This document shows, piece after piece, positions 24,020-36,372 of a stretch of 64,000 bases of DNA. Positions within the stretch are counted from its first letter, which is position 1, and each line of letters opens with the position of its first letter. This DNA is from Acanthochromis polyacanthus (lineage: Eukaryota; Chordata; Actinopteri; Pomacentridae). The notes under the pieces are model-generated. The model was not told the origin of the DNA and did no database searches. It was given only the letters and a program-made list of their open reading frames with translations. The position numbers were made by a program, and so were the translations under genes. Location of the stretch: assembly GCF_021347895.1 (NCBI RefSeq), contig NC_067120.1, positions 16,291,361 to 16,355,360 on the forward strand, written 5' to 3'.

Positions 24020-27000
24020 GATATCTATGTAGTGAATTATGTTAAGCTAGTAGATGGTACATGAAGATACCGCAACATGATATATTGGTATTGTCTAAGG
24101 TGGCCTGGTAGCTAATCAAGGTTAAGCTGTATCTCTTTCATATAAAAACCACTGCTTAAACATTTTCTCTTCCAAAATGCAACTGAGAACATGGTTCTCC
24201 ACTTTAATTTTGCATACCGGTAAGTAGCTGGTCAGCTATGCTAGTGACTGAAATAAACACAAACACCAACCACAAACTCTCAGGAGATGTCCAGTTTTAC
24301 TCCACAAATGATTATTGGTGATACATGTTCATTCTTTCCAAGTGTATCATTCAGGTAATCTACATATCTTCCTTAAATCTCCAACATATTACTTGGAGAA
24401 ATAAACACTCTTTTGATTAAGTACAAAAAGTGTTTGTTGCTAGCTTTCTTTCACAATGTTTGTTAAGATTTTGTTAAAAACTTTGCGGGGGAAAAATGAA
24501 AATTCTGTTGTTTTAGGTGGTCATTTTATAATTAGAATGTCTCACTCTAAAGTAAAATTCACGGTTAGCCACGATTCCCAAAATGGGAACAGACAAGGCA
24601 GCTTTTTAAATTTTTTACTGAATCTGACAAAAAGTATATTGAACTACAATTTCATATTCCACCTTTCACCACTGTTGATGTCAGTCACTACCACCAAGCC
24701 AATTCTTCTGTAAACATCCTAAACAAAAACACATTTCCAGGGTTTTTGCTGCAGAAAAAAAATTACACTTTTTAAACCAGTTTTGTTATAAACGGTAAAA
24801 ACCCTCATTTCCTCTTAATTCTTGGAGCATCTTCTTTGGTGCAATAACACTTCAAACTCTCTGCCACATCCCATTTACACTATGATGCTGCATTGCTCTG
24901 TGCATTCTCGAGTTCACAGTGCGGTGAAATGAAATGCACTTTGCAAATAAAAAGCAATGAATTCTATCTCTCATCGTGACAATGCCTACATGCTGGGTGA
25001 TGAACCCGTCTTGCAAAACTGAATGACCTTCGGCTACACTTACATGGAGCTTGACATAACCGTGTATCACCACCCGTCACCAGCCATTTACATTTGGCCT
25101 CATGTTCAAATACCAGAGAGGCTATGGGACTATAATGGCTTACATTTCACCAGCCCTGTCAGAGGAAATTTCCACATCTGCTAAAGAGGCAGTTATTTTT
25201 CCATGGTGGCTGTTTAGCCAGTAATGCGGGTGCAGCGTGTCAAACACACATCCCGTCCCCTTAGGTGGGAATAACAAACATGTTATCCTGCTCTACAATG
25301 TCACCTTTTGGGCTTTGCTTAAACAAATGCATTGTCTGTTTTAAAGATGGGATAAAACGGGTCCATGAGATGTCTATCAGAAGCGAGTTGCCCGCCTTTT
25401 TGACGGGACTGAAACAGGCAGTCGCTGCTGATGTGTCTGTCAGAGATCAGAATCAACACTCTGAGCTAAATGAGGAGAAAAAGCTTGCAAATTAAATTCA
25501 CCTGTCAATCCACATCTGTTTGATCCTGTCTTACTGTCAGTCTGCATCAAGATTCCTCTCTACAACATCACTTGAAGACTATGAAAGGGGCATGCTTACC
25601 ATGTTCAGACGTGTTGTTCTGCCTTCAGTCAGCTGTAACAGACAAAAAGCATGCATTTCCCCTATTAAAAAGGATGCAGAAACATTTGGAAATGCCTCTA
25701 AGGGTTCGTCTGAATTGTAGAAGCGCTCATTATAAACTTTGTAAAATATCTTTATAGCCATTCCTGACCTCTACTTGCCCTTTCCCATGTTCTCCTGGCT
25801 CCTCAGATGTTGCTTCCTTGACTTGTTCGCTTCCTTTGGCAACCCGTGTTCCACTTGATTAACGGAACAATAGGTTTAGGCAAAAACAATATAACTCTTT
25901 GCATCATGCATGAATTATTTCGTAGCCTCTCCCTTCAGGGTACAATTCATCTCACTGTAATGTTACAATGATAATCAGCACATATTTTCAATTCACGGAC
26001 ACCCCAGTCTTGTCGATAAAGTCAACCACATCGTAAGTAGCACGATTCCTCCTTGCGGTCTTTGATGGAAGGCCATAAAATATTAATTTCAGAACAGCTG
26101 TCTGGGGCTCTCCCTTATTTGACGTGGGCTGTCAGCCTTCTAATAATCTTCCTGGGTTTTGTCTCATTTGTGTGTCCCCATCGAGGTGCCTGTAATCTCC
26201 TTCATTATTAATCTCACAGAGCAGAAATGTCATGCCGGCAGCCTCGGTGCACACTCGGCATCATTTAATTCTTGTTTACCAGTCTTCCTCTTTCGCCCCG
26301 GTGAAGCCGCCCGCTACTGCCACAGAGGCATGCTTTCCCCTAAAGAATAGTCTTTTCATTCTGTCAGGAAACAGGGAATTTGCATTGAGATCTATAGTCT
26401 TCTTCCTGCCACACGTCCCTCTTATCATTCCTCTAATGGATCACAACAGCCATTGTGCCTCGCGTCTATGTGTGTATGTGTGGGCTTGTGTGTGGCAACT
26501 GTGTGAAGATAACTTCACAGCCCCCTGAGGAAAATTTCTAAGCTGATTTTACCCTCTTGTTGCATGTCCTACTTCCTGTTCCCTCATCTCTTTTCCAGAT
26601 CCCCAGACTCGCACAGCTTTAATGTGACATCACAGGGTTGTGTACCTGGCCGGGACCCCCAGTTGGAGTGAAAACAGATGGAGCTTGGCAGTTTGTCTGT
26701 GGTTTTTCTGCGATTTATCTGGGTATTGTGGATTGAGGCTGAGGAAAAACTGGAGCAGAAGGTGACTGATGGAGATATAAGATTTAAACGTGTTTTGGCG
26801 GTGAGCTGTTGGCTTAAAACCGATTGTGAATTTTACCAAAATTTAATCTCCGATAAAGTTCTTAGGTGTACGCATGCACAGATTTTCTTAGTTGTACATT
26901 ATAAACAATATGTTTAAGCATTTTTAAAATGAAAATAACAAATGACTATGTAAGTTATGAAGAGGTTTGCTTTTAGTGGCAAACCCACTGAGAACTCTCT

Positions 27001-30000
27001 CTTGAACCTGAAGTTTCCTTTTAGCTTCATGTAAGTCTTATAGCATTTTTCATTGCACAGTGTTAGTTTTTGTTCATTGTCATTGCTTTCATAAGGTCAG
27101 ATCAAGTCAGCTTTATTTCTAAGGCATGTGCAAAGCAACAGAAAATGACCCAAAGTCACTGCCATTTCAGATAAAGGATAAACAGTTTAAAGAGAAAAAA
27201 AATGCAGAGATTAGCAATACAAAGCCCCATGTCTAATACACAGGATAAGGTACTCCAGAAAGAAGTAACATAATATGGCCTCATTAGATACAAATCACAA
27301 TCTCTGCAAGTAAAGTCAAGGTTAAAAGAAATCACGACTATCTTTGTCTTCTCTGCCATCAACTTAAAAATAGTCGTCATAAATCCCATTATATTCTTTT
27401 CCTTTTCTAGCATAGCAACCAAATCGCTTCAGGGACGGTTTTCACAATTTCTATTCATTTGTTTATTTACCATCTTTATTCAGCCTCTTAAGACCTGGGA
27501 AACATTAGCTTATAGTGACCACAGTCCCCTCGTTCTCTCATTTGCAGAAAATTTGCAGAGCACATTATTGACTCACACCGCCCATCAACACCCAATTGCA
27601 TGCTTGCTGTAGCTGTACGCTTTGCCTGTAGCTGTATGTTTTGCCTAAATTAGCGACACAGGTGGTGGTGCTATGAAGCCAGGTTTCGGATTAAGATGGC
27701 AACGCTGTCTGGAAGTCCTAGAGGGAGTGAAATCTGAGGTTGAGCATGTCTCTGAGAGTACGTATGTGTACCATGGAGGCCTTGGCCGTTCAGTGGGACC
27801 CTATATTAGCACTCACCAGCTGTTCTTTCTTATATGCCAACTCCTCCTTTGTTTGCTGACAGGCTCTTTGGCAGCTGCATGTGGGATGGGGAAAGGCACC
27901 TGTCAGACTTATACATGGGGCCTGAGCAGCTCCACAAACAACCTCACAACAGATGGAGAATGTTGGAGAATGTGGCCTGGGTGTATGCAAGCTCTTATTT
28001 TGAAATTTATTGTGCACACAAAGTATTGGCACGTGCCACACGGATGCGGGAAATGAAATCTGCGCGGTGGGTCAAAGTGATTGTGGACCTGAGGCCAATC
28101 TTTACGGTCAAGCATCTGTTTTTACACACCTTTTATGGAGCATACTAATTCCACTGAAAGCCATTACTGATGTTCACAAATTTCCCAGTGATTCTTTTTC
28201 CCCGACAAGTGCACATGATGCATTCTTTATCCACAAATTGTTGCAATACAAGCAGAAAAAGTGGCAGAATTGTTTTAAAATTAAACACCGAATAAAACGA
28301 CAATCACGTACAACACATCCAGTGACAATCAACTGGCCCAAACAACCTTCAGTCATATTTAAAACCATGCAGTTTTAAAACATGCTGTTGCCATTTGACT
28401 GCCACAGCTACACACCATTATTGTTTTTGCTGCTTACACCTCCTCCCATATACATTCTATTCACTCATTTCTCCCTCCAGCACCAGCCTTCATTCTCCTC
28501 CTGCCTTGTTTCTTATTAATCACACTATTGCAGCATCTCTTCAGCAGCGTGTATATTTTGTATCTCAATGATATGAGCCTGCAGGATTCTGTTCTGAGGA
28601 ATTCAGGAAGTCATTTTCACTTCTTTGAAAGCTTCATGGTTTGGAACAAAACTGAGAACCCAACCTATTTACAACTGAAATTGTATTAGCATTTATACTA
28701 AGTGAGTACATTTTAGCAGGGGTGTTTCTGACAGCTTCTTTTTATTTGATAAAGCATTACATACGTGTCAAATATGCAGATCAAATTTCAAATTCAAATA
28801 AACCTAGTCTGATAATTCCGTAATTTGTTGAAACTGATTATTAATAATGTCCACAATTTAATAGAATATTTATGAAGTAAAGTCTCAATTTATATGGCAT
28901 GTCAGTGATCACAGCTACAAGTCAAAAGAAGAATTTTCTGCATTGCATTTATTATTCTTGCTGATAATTAGCCTGCTATTTTGTTGAATAAATTCATAAT
29001 TAAATCAAGCTTTCGAAAAGGTATAATGAATCGAGATTTGCTCATCAGGCGTTAGCTCAGTGAAAAAGCTCAGGGGAGGAGTTATTAAGGAATCACCTGC
29101 TGACAGGACTTGCGATGTAAAGTGTTACTATCAGTACAAAACTGTACACAAGAATAATGAGCTCCCTCATCAATATGCAGATTTGTGTGATGCCAGATTC
29201 TGAAGACACCTTGTCAACACTATTGCTTGGGAACAATGGGTAAGATTGAAACCATATTACACATTTACATATTTATTTTCACATAAAATGCATGCAGCTT
29301 GCATGTTTTCTAGGCATATGCTAACAATAATATGTTATTCATGCAAGTTAATGCTTAGTTTATACAAAACCTTTCACAAAGGGGGTAAACCTATTAAAAT
29401 GAGTAACACTAGTTGATATTATAGTGATTCAACTTGAATTTGTAATCTGTAATGAGAATTACAGAAAATGCGCTCTATTCTTGCCATTTATATCATAAAT
29501 ATCTTCAGGTAATTTACAGTTAGGCCTTATAGATAGCCTTACACATTCTGCGTCCAATGCGGTTTACAAACAAGAAAGCAGGGTTGTAGCTGCAGAGAAA
29601 ATAGCGCGTCTAGGTACCCATCACTGCATCACTTCACAAAAAAATAACAGGCAAACTTGTATTCACTTCTCTCTTACTGAATTCCTTTCCAGATATAGAT
29701 AACAGACTGCGCTTTCATGTGTATTTACAGCACATTTTGTTGCTCTTCCACAGCTCAGTAATGGCACTGAGGCGCATTTGGGCTTCTTAGGCTTTTTGAA
29801 AATAGGCACAGCTTGCACGGAGCATCGATAATGAACTTCTCATAGATACGCACTCCTCACATTGTTATTCAACCTCCACAAGAACGATACTGAGAAACTA
29901 CTGTGTGGGTGGGCCTTATTACAACACCATTATACCATTAGCATGTCTCTGAAATGGGTTTGTTGACTGTGGATGAAAGAGAAATTTTAAGGCGATCATG

Positions 30001-31449
30001 AATAGAGCTGCTTCCTTAACAACTGACTGTAAGCCAACCAAACGATACCCTTTACACATGGAATGAGCTGGGGAATGAAATGCTCCCAATAATGAATGTA
30101 TTGAAATAGTCTGGAATAATGAGTCTTTTGATGGGGGGGATACGCTATCATTTGTTGTCAGCCGTGGCTCTGAGACGCAGGCACTATTTGCAGATATCAT
30201 CATTTCATTCAACCTGTCTTTTCAAATTCAGAAGACTGAGGAGGCGAAAAGGCCAGAGAACATGCGTATGAAGTCGAACGTGCAGGAGTGCCATTGTCTA
30301 CGGAGCAAATCTTTCCATTGCATTCTCTGTCAAATTACTGCAATATCAGTATGTAATGACACAGATAGGCAGCGCAGTAAAGCTCGGACAATATACAAGT
30401 GACATCAAGGTAGGTCTGCTTGAGTAAATGTGGTAATATGAAAGCTTTGATAATCCTCACACGACAACAATGTCTCCCTGCTTGATATCCGTGCACATTC
30501 AAAGAGCCACACATCAGATAAAATGAGCAGAGTAGAAAAGAGCACAGTGATGGGTGATAAAGTGAGTGGTAATCATTTGAAAGGTAGCACTGATGATGCT
30601 GCTGTGAGCCTCGTAGATGGTCCACACCTCTCCATCACCGCGAAGCCTAAAGAAATACGAGCAGCTAATGAAAATGAAGGGCCAGGTCCGTTCAACTTGA
30701 TTGTCAGAAATGATTTCATCGACGCACCTTAATGAAGGAGTCACACCGCATAGTGGGACAGAATGGATCCATGATATAGACACAGTGACAGTTTTTAACT
30801 TCTCTGCAGCCTGATGGTCCATTACTGTTTTCAGACCTGAAGAAGTAGTTAATCTAAATCAAAGCAGCATGAGTCATGAGGCAGAAGAGCACAATGAAAT
30901 ACAGAGTGGGCTGAGTGATTAAATATGCTACAGATTTCACTTTCTTTAATTACTAAAATTTCCTGCCACACCTAATCTAATCTTTCAGCTGCAGTAAAAT
31001 CATGGTTAATAATTTTTTATTCTTTTATACCCAGTAGCAAATCATACAAGACATATTCATTAGGTTTATTTAAGAAAATGCTTTGTCTATTACTGCAATG
31101 GTAACCTATTTCAGTTACTTCATTCAGGCCTTGGATGTGCCAGACGAGAAGCCTTAATCCATGGCCTTCTGCAGAGATATATATGAAAGGCTGGATTATT
31201 TCTTTGTTTTGGCAAGCTCACTGATGTGTTTCAGTATGGAAGCACAATCTAAATGCACCCTGTTGCTTATTAAGCTGTAGCTTTATCCATGAACTTAATA
31301 AGGTAATCGTTGTTTTATTGCCAACAGGAGTAATTAGAGGCATAGCTTTTGTTTTCAGCCCAGCCAGAGGCAGCTTGAACGATCACAGACTCTTTGTGAT
31401 GTGCTCTGCCTGATCATTGGCGTGATCCTAGTATGGACTGAAAACACAC
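24020..31449. other. Gene desert, mostly unique sequence
   Basis: No named exon. About 27098-27165 resembles a frequent fish repeat (CAAGTCAGCTTTATTTCTAA). The cluster of overlapping short frames at 27670-28380 reflects slightly higher GC and includes one exon-like segment on the minus strand (27817-27874), treated as a finding. 26090-26420 has the look of a conserved non-coding element. Confidence 0.35.
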
Positions 31450-32020
31450 TTTCAGGTCAATCAATTTTAAATGTGCTATGTAAATAAAGGTGACTTGACT
31501 TGGCAAGTATGGCTACAACTAACAGTTATTACTCCGTCAAGGAACACAGCAGAGTTATGTGAGAATCAGCGTACGTTTGTCTGACGGTCTGTGAATCTGT
31601 CTTTCTGTCTGCAACATTACTCAAAGACTAACGGATTTGGATGAAATTTTCAGGGAAGGTCCGAAATGACACAAGGACAACCTCATTAGATTTTGGCAGT
31701 GATGGAGCTTATAGTCTGGATCCGCGGATTTGTTAAAGATTTCTGTATCGTTGCGAGCTAACGCTACAGCGTCACTGTAACTATGACAACAAGTGAACAC
31801 TATGTCTGCTGCCTGCTGACGATCACATGATTGCGATCCCACTACAAATCCACCGCTGCGGACTTATCTGTCGAAAATGAGACAAGGAACAGTTAATTCA
31901 GTTGTGGGGGTGTTTCTGAGTCCCACCAATTCCCGCTGCCCGCTACATATTTAGGTCACGCGATTAGGTATCCGAACACAACATACACATCCATAACACA
32001 GCTGTGCTCAGCGCAGGGTA
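31450..32020. repeat. Interspersed repeat fragments
   Basis: 31450-31502 carries TGCTATGTAAATAAAGGTGA, the end of a common fish repeat read in reverse. About 31533-32020 carries GGATTTGGATGAAATTTTCA and GACAAGGAACAGTTAATTCA, phrases I associate with another widespread teleost interspersed repeat. The 73-residue minus-strand frame here is not a gene. Confidence 0.5.
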
Positions 32021-32502
32021 ATTTTTTATTAAAGATTTCACCTCTTGGAAATGATACAAAGACTGAGCAGCCTAGGCAGAGTACTGCACTCTCTGACTGC
32101 TTTTCTTGTTTTCAAAATAGATTCATAATTATCTCTATATTATTATCTTGAAGCTTACAAAGCTTCAACACATATTTCATCTTTTTTACCTAAAAAAATG
32201 AGAAATAATCTATTATCAATCAGTTTCTCTAAATTCTGTCAGTTGATAAACACCATGTAAGCAAGGTGATTTCATTCGTAGCTATATTTTGGCAGAGTCT
32301 TTTTTTTTCACCATGTTTTAGAATCTATTACAGTATGCTATTTAGCAGACATTGTTTTAATCATATTTTGGATATATGATACATTTATGTTAGGATATTA
32401 AGACAAATACTCCTCAACTTAACTCAATTCCTTCAACACAGCTACACTAAAGCCATGCACGGTAGCATAAGGAAGTGCAGACAGACAAATTGCTGACCTC
32501 TC
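32021..32502. other. Non-coding, no gene seen
   Basis: AT-rich sequence with nothing recognised. Confidence 0.3.
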
Positions 32503-32935
32503 TGTTATTCTGTGGGGGGCATTTTGCTGGCATGGTTTGGGCCATCTTGTGCCATTAAAGGAAGGGATCACTGCAAATCAATACAAAGTTGTTCTGAGTG
32601 ATCACCTTCATCCTACTATTTAACATTTCAATCCTAATTGGAGTGGTACCTTCCAGGGTTTTGATGTCTCCATCCATAGGACATGAGAGGTCACGGAATG
32701 ATTTAATGAGTGTAAAAATGATGTGAATCATATGCAATAGCCTTCCCAGTCCTCATATTGCAACCTAGCTGAACAACAATGTGCGATTTTGGACCAACTT
32801 GTTAGACAGTGCTCTCCAGCAACATCATCAAAACACCAAACGGTCGAATATCTTTAGGAAAAACTGCGGTTATCACTCGAAAAATTCAGGAAATAAATAT
32901 GAAGGAGCACCGAAACTGTTTGAGAGGCATGTGGG
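32503..32935 (+). pseudogene. Decayed Tc1-like transposase fragment
   Basis: The nucleotide text follows a known Tc1-like family from the GTGGGGGGCATTTT box through GGGATCACTGCAAATCAATA to TTTTGGACCAACTTGTTAGA and CATCATCAAAACACCAAA, in plus orientation. It covers the middle to C-terminal part of a transposase. It is broken by stops and small indels, has no intact inverted repeats that I can see, and is not functional. It belongs to a different family from the 859-2493 element. Confidence 0.6.
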
Positions 32936-34611
32936 GGCCATTAATGTGTCTCCTGTTGTGTTAAATACAGACACAGATATTAACAATTCAGAATAAATCA
33001 GGATTAAGTCAGTAGTGGTAACTGAGACGTCCATTCATGTCATTCTTTCTAAATTCAGTGAGAAGGTGAACTGCATAAAAGGAGAACTCTCAACTTAATT
33101 TTCATCAAGGTGCATTATAGGACTGAAATCACAAATTAAATGTCATTCCTAAAATGCCAGTTATGTGAATTGTTGATGTCATTACAGCACAGCACAAAAG
33201 TAAAATCCTGAAAGACGATTTGTTAAGGAATGTTTATCATTATTATGTAGAACTGATTAGTGATCAATAGTCGAGAAAAACTTAAAGCCTAAAGCCAGAG
33301 TTTGTCCTCAAAATTGACTATATTTCAATTATTCAAACATAAAAATTAAACAGGAGATTTATTCATATGAATGTGGATATGCACACCTGTCTGTCTGACC
33401 TTACTTCGATATGCTAACTTTAAATCTATAAATAAATGAAATCAATGATACCTGAGGCAATAATCCAAAAACCCCAAATCAGCAACAAGTCTTTGGTGAT
33501 CAGGGGACGATAGGATGAGTCAGTGGCATCAATAAAAATGCAACAAAATAAGAAAAAAAAAGCCTAAAAATCTGACTTCTACTGGGCTAGAATATATGAC
33601 AGTTAATTTTACCACCTGATGAGATGAAAGAGCAGTCTCTCTGCAAGCACTTTAGTCTGAATTTGTAGCTCATCAGGGGGACTCAGAGAAGATGCTCTGG
33701 GGAGTTGCTGAAGACAGAAAATACTAGATAGCTGTTACACCTGCATGACAAAACCAGATGACTTACTGCTGAGATAACCCACTGAGGTTGGAGTGGAACT
33801 TGAGCCCAGAGACGCTCATTTATTCAAAAGAACTGTCAAATGAAGCATCCATAACTCATTTGTAATATACTCATGTTTGGTTATAGGCCTGTCCATTATG
33901 TACAGCTTCTTCTCTTGCAACCTAAAGCTCTATAAAAATACGTTTCCTGTCTCATGTGGGCATAATTACTGTTAGGGTACTGCTCATTCAAGTTAATTAC
34001 CTTTCTAATCAATGTGAGGCTTTAACCTTTTGTGACCTCTGTGTTGTTGTGATTTCATTTGAGTTCAACTCTGGGGAATAGAAGCTTATCTAAGGGTAAT
34101 TACTGTTCACAATATGGAGAAAATTGATTTCCTCTACTGCTGAGATGCTTGTTTTAAATTACTCACAACATATGCCAAAGACTAAATATTTCAACAATGG
34201 TTGTGTTGCATTTGCTGAAGAAAGTAACAGCATCACGCAGCCTCTAATCAACAAAATTTCCACTTGTCACCTTCTCAGGATCTGTCAAAGTGTAAAGAAA
34301 CAGCTCAACCATCTTCACAATCACACAGCTTAAGATTCATCTTTATGCAGGCTCAGTTTTGAAAGTTTAGTGATACATCTTCTCTGATTAATTCCTTCTT
34401 GAAGTCCCCCCTACAATAATTATTCTCCCATCATGTGGAAATGAGCGCTAGGAAACTGATTATTATAGTTGTGGCTGAAGTGGAAAGTGAGTATTCTATT
34501 GAGAGAAAGGATAAGTATGATGAAAAAAAGTGTTAAAAATGCATTTGTGTTTAAGTGTTGAAGAACTGACTAAGAACTAACAAAAGAATAAATAAGATAA
34601 GCTGATTCTGT
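32936..34611. other. Non-coding, no gene seen
   Basis: Unique-looking AT-rich sequence; the short frames show no similarity that I recognise. Confidence 0.3.
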
Positions 34612-34926
34612 CTGTGATTTTCCTGGTTAATCAATTTGTTGTTCGGTCATTAGAATGTCTGAAAATAATGACAAACGTTGATCAGTGTTTTTTCCAAAGC
34701 TCAAAATGACATCCTCAAACATCTTAATTTGTCCACAATTCAAAATTATTTAGCTTACTGTGACAGAGAACTACAGGAACCCAAAATATTCCATGATGAG
34801 GTGCTGATCATTAAATTCTGACTTTTTTCCCTGTCAAACAATTAATAAAACTGAATTGCCAATTATCACAGCAATTGATGATTAATTTAATAGTTGGCAA
34901 CTAATCAGTTAATTGCTACAGCTCTA
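34612..34926 (+). repeat. Common teleost interspersed repeat
   Basis: Contains CCAAAGCTCAAAATGACATC, ATTTAATAGTTGGCAACTAA and the end phrase TAATTGCTACAGCTCTA, which I recognise from a widespread fish repeat. A fragment in the opposite orientation lies at about 6565-6690. Class not determined. Confidence 0.6.
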
Positions 34927-35927
34927 GGAGGTTCACAAGCTAAGACAGGCAGGTCATTTAGAAGAAGTTGTGTAAAATTGGGACTTTAACAGAAGAAATT
35001 TAAGCAGAAGAGTTGCAGAAGATTCCATTGTGGCGACAAGAGCACAAACCTAAAAGTGGTTGTTCATATTAAACAGCACCAATGCATGTAAACAACACAT
35101 GGCTTGCTACTACATTTCAGTGTTCTATGGTCATTAAATCAGAGAACTCTAAATGTAGTGAAACTTAAAAATACGTTTTTTAAAAAGAAGAACATCATCT
35201 CATAAGCAGCTGTCAGGCCTTCAGCACAGGCTCATTAACAAACACCACACAATCAACAGGTGACTGAAACACCAACAAATGCTGAACTGGACAGATTTCA
35301 AATTATCCAAAACCATGTTGGAAGTGTCCCAGAAGTTTTGTCTGCGTAAACAGAGCACTAACAACAGGTTCAGAGGCTAACAAGCTACCCTCCAAAACAA
35401 AAATACAGGAAGTTAAATACCACAGTCATGGCAGGACAAAACCAGGCAGCAAGGTGATAGAAAAGCACATACAGAGACATACAGACAAAATATGTAGGCT
35501 ATGTGACTCACATTGTTTGACTTCAAAGTCTTTTCTTCTTCTCCCTGTAAAGTGTCCTTGTCATAAGTGCCTCTACACTTGAAGCTGTGGTGGCCATTTT
35601 GTTTGTTCCTTTTCTTCTCTCTCCAGTGCTGCCATTAAACTAATGAGAACATTTATATTAGGCTTTCAACTGTCTGTTGCTTGTTGTGAGCCAGAGTATG
35701 AGATATTTTACTGTTTCTCTAGCAAACACTGACCGCCCACCTGTTGGAGCATTTTTACTGAGCTTCACCTGTCTTCTTGGCTCAGGTAGGTGAGGGTGCA
35801 GTACACGCTTTGACCACACATGGCATTCTAAAGTCAACAGAGGGGGCGCTGTTTCACCAAATTAAGGAAACTCCATTAAAAGTAGGGACGATGGCTGAGG
35901 CAGTGGTTGATGTTTTCAGTTTGCCTA

Positions 35928-35930
<3 letters not shown>
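34927..35930. other. Non-coding, no gene seen
   Basis: No exon or RNA gene recognised. Confidence 0.3.
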
Positions 35931-35990
<60 letters not shown>

Positions 35991-36010
35991 CACACACACA
36001 CACACACACA
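35931..36010 (+). repeat. (GT)29 facing (CA)10 microsatellite
   Basis: (GT)29 at 35931-35988, a TT spacer, then (CA)10 at 35991-36010. The two arrays are mutually complementary, so the locus could form a hairpin. The open frames of repeated Val-Cys through it are artefacts. Confidence 0.9.
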
Positions 36011-36370
36011 CTATCGTTCAATTTGGAGTCACCCAGACAATTTCATGTTTTCCATGAAAACTCACACTTTTATCCATGTGCTAACATAACACAATTGTTT
36101 GTTAACCATCAATTAGCCTTTCAACATGATTAACAAACACAATGTACCTTTACAACACAGGAGTGATGGTTGCTGGAAATGTTCCTTTTACCCTTATGTA
36201 GATATTCCATTAAAAATCAGCCGTTTCTATTTAGAATAGTCATTTACCACATTAACAATGTCTAGACTGTATTTCTGATTCATTTAATGGTATCTTCTAG
36301 ACAAAAAAATGCTTTTCTTTCACCAAGACGGACATTTCTAAGTGACCCCAAACTTTTAAACAGTAATGTG
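36011..36370. mobile_element. Tc1-type MITE (GTGACCCCAAACTTTT family)
   Basis: About 360 bp. The right end reads GTGACCCCAAACTTTTAAAC and stops at 36370 before TA (36371-36372). The left end reads CTATCGTTCAATTTGGAGTC, the inverted counterpart with a small deletion, and merges into the (CA) repeat, so its TA duplication is lost. The interior (TGGTTGCTGGAAATGTTCC, AATCAGCCGTTTCTATTTAG) matches a fish MITE I recognise. Non-coding. Confidence 0.75.
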
Positions 36371-36372
36371 TA

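Noticed and set aside
27673..28056. 127-codon open frame in the desert
   Set aside because: No family resemblance and low-complexity hydrophobic middle. Several overlapping frames on both strands of the same stretch point to composition, not coding.
35777..36133. 118-codon frame with long Val-Cys repeat
   Set aside because: Created by translating the (GT)29 and (CA)10 microsatellites.
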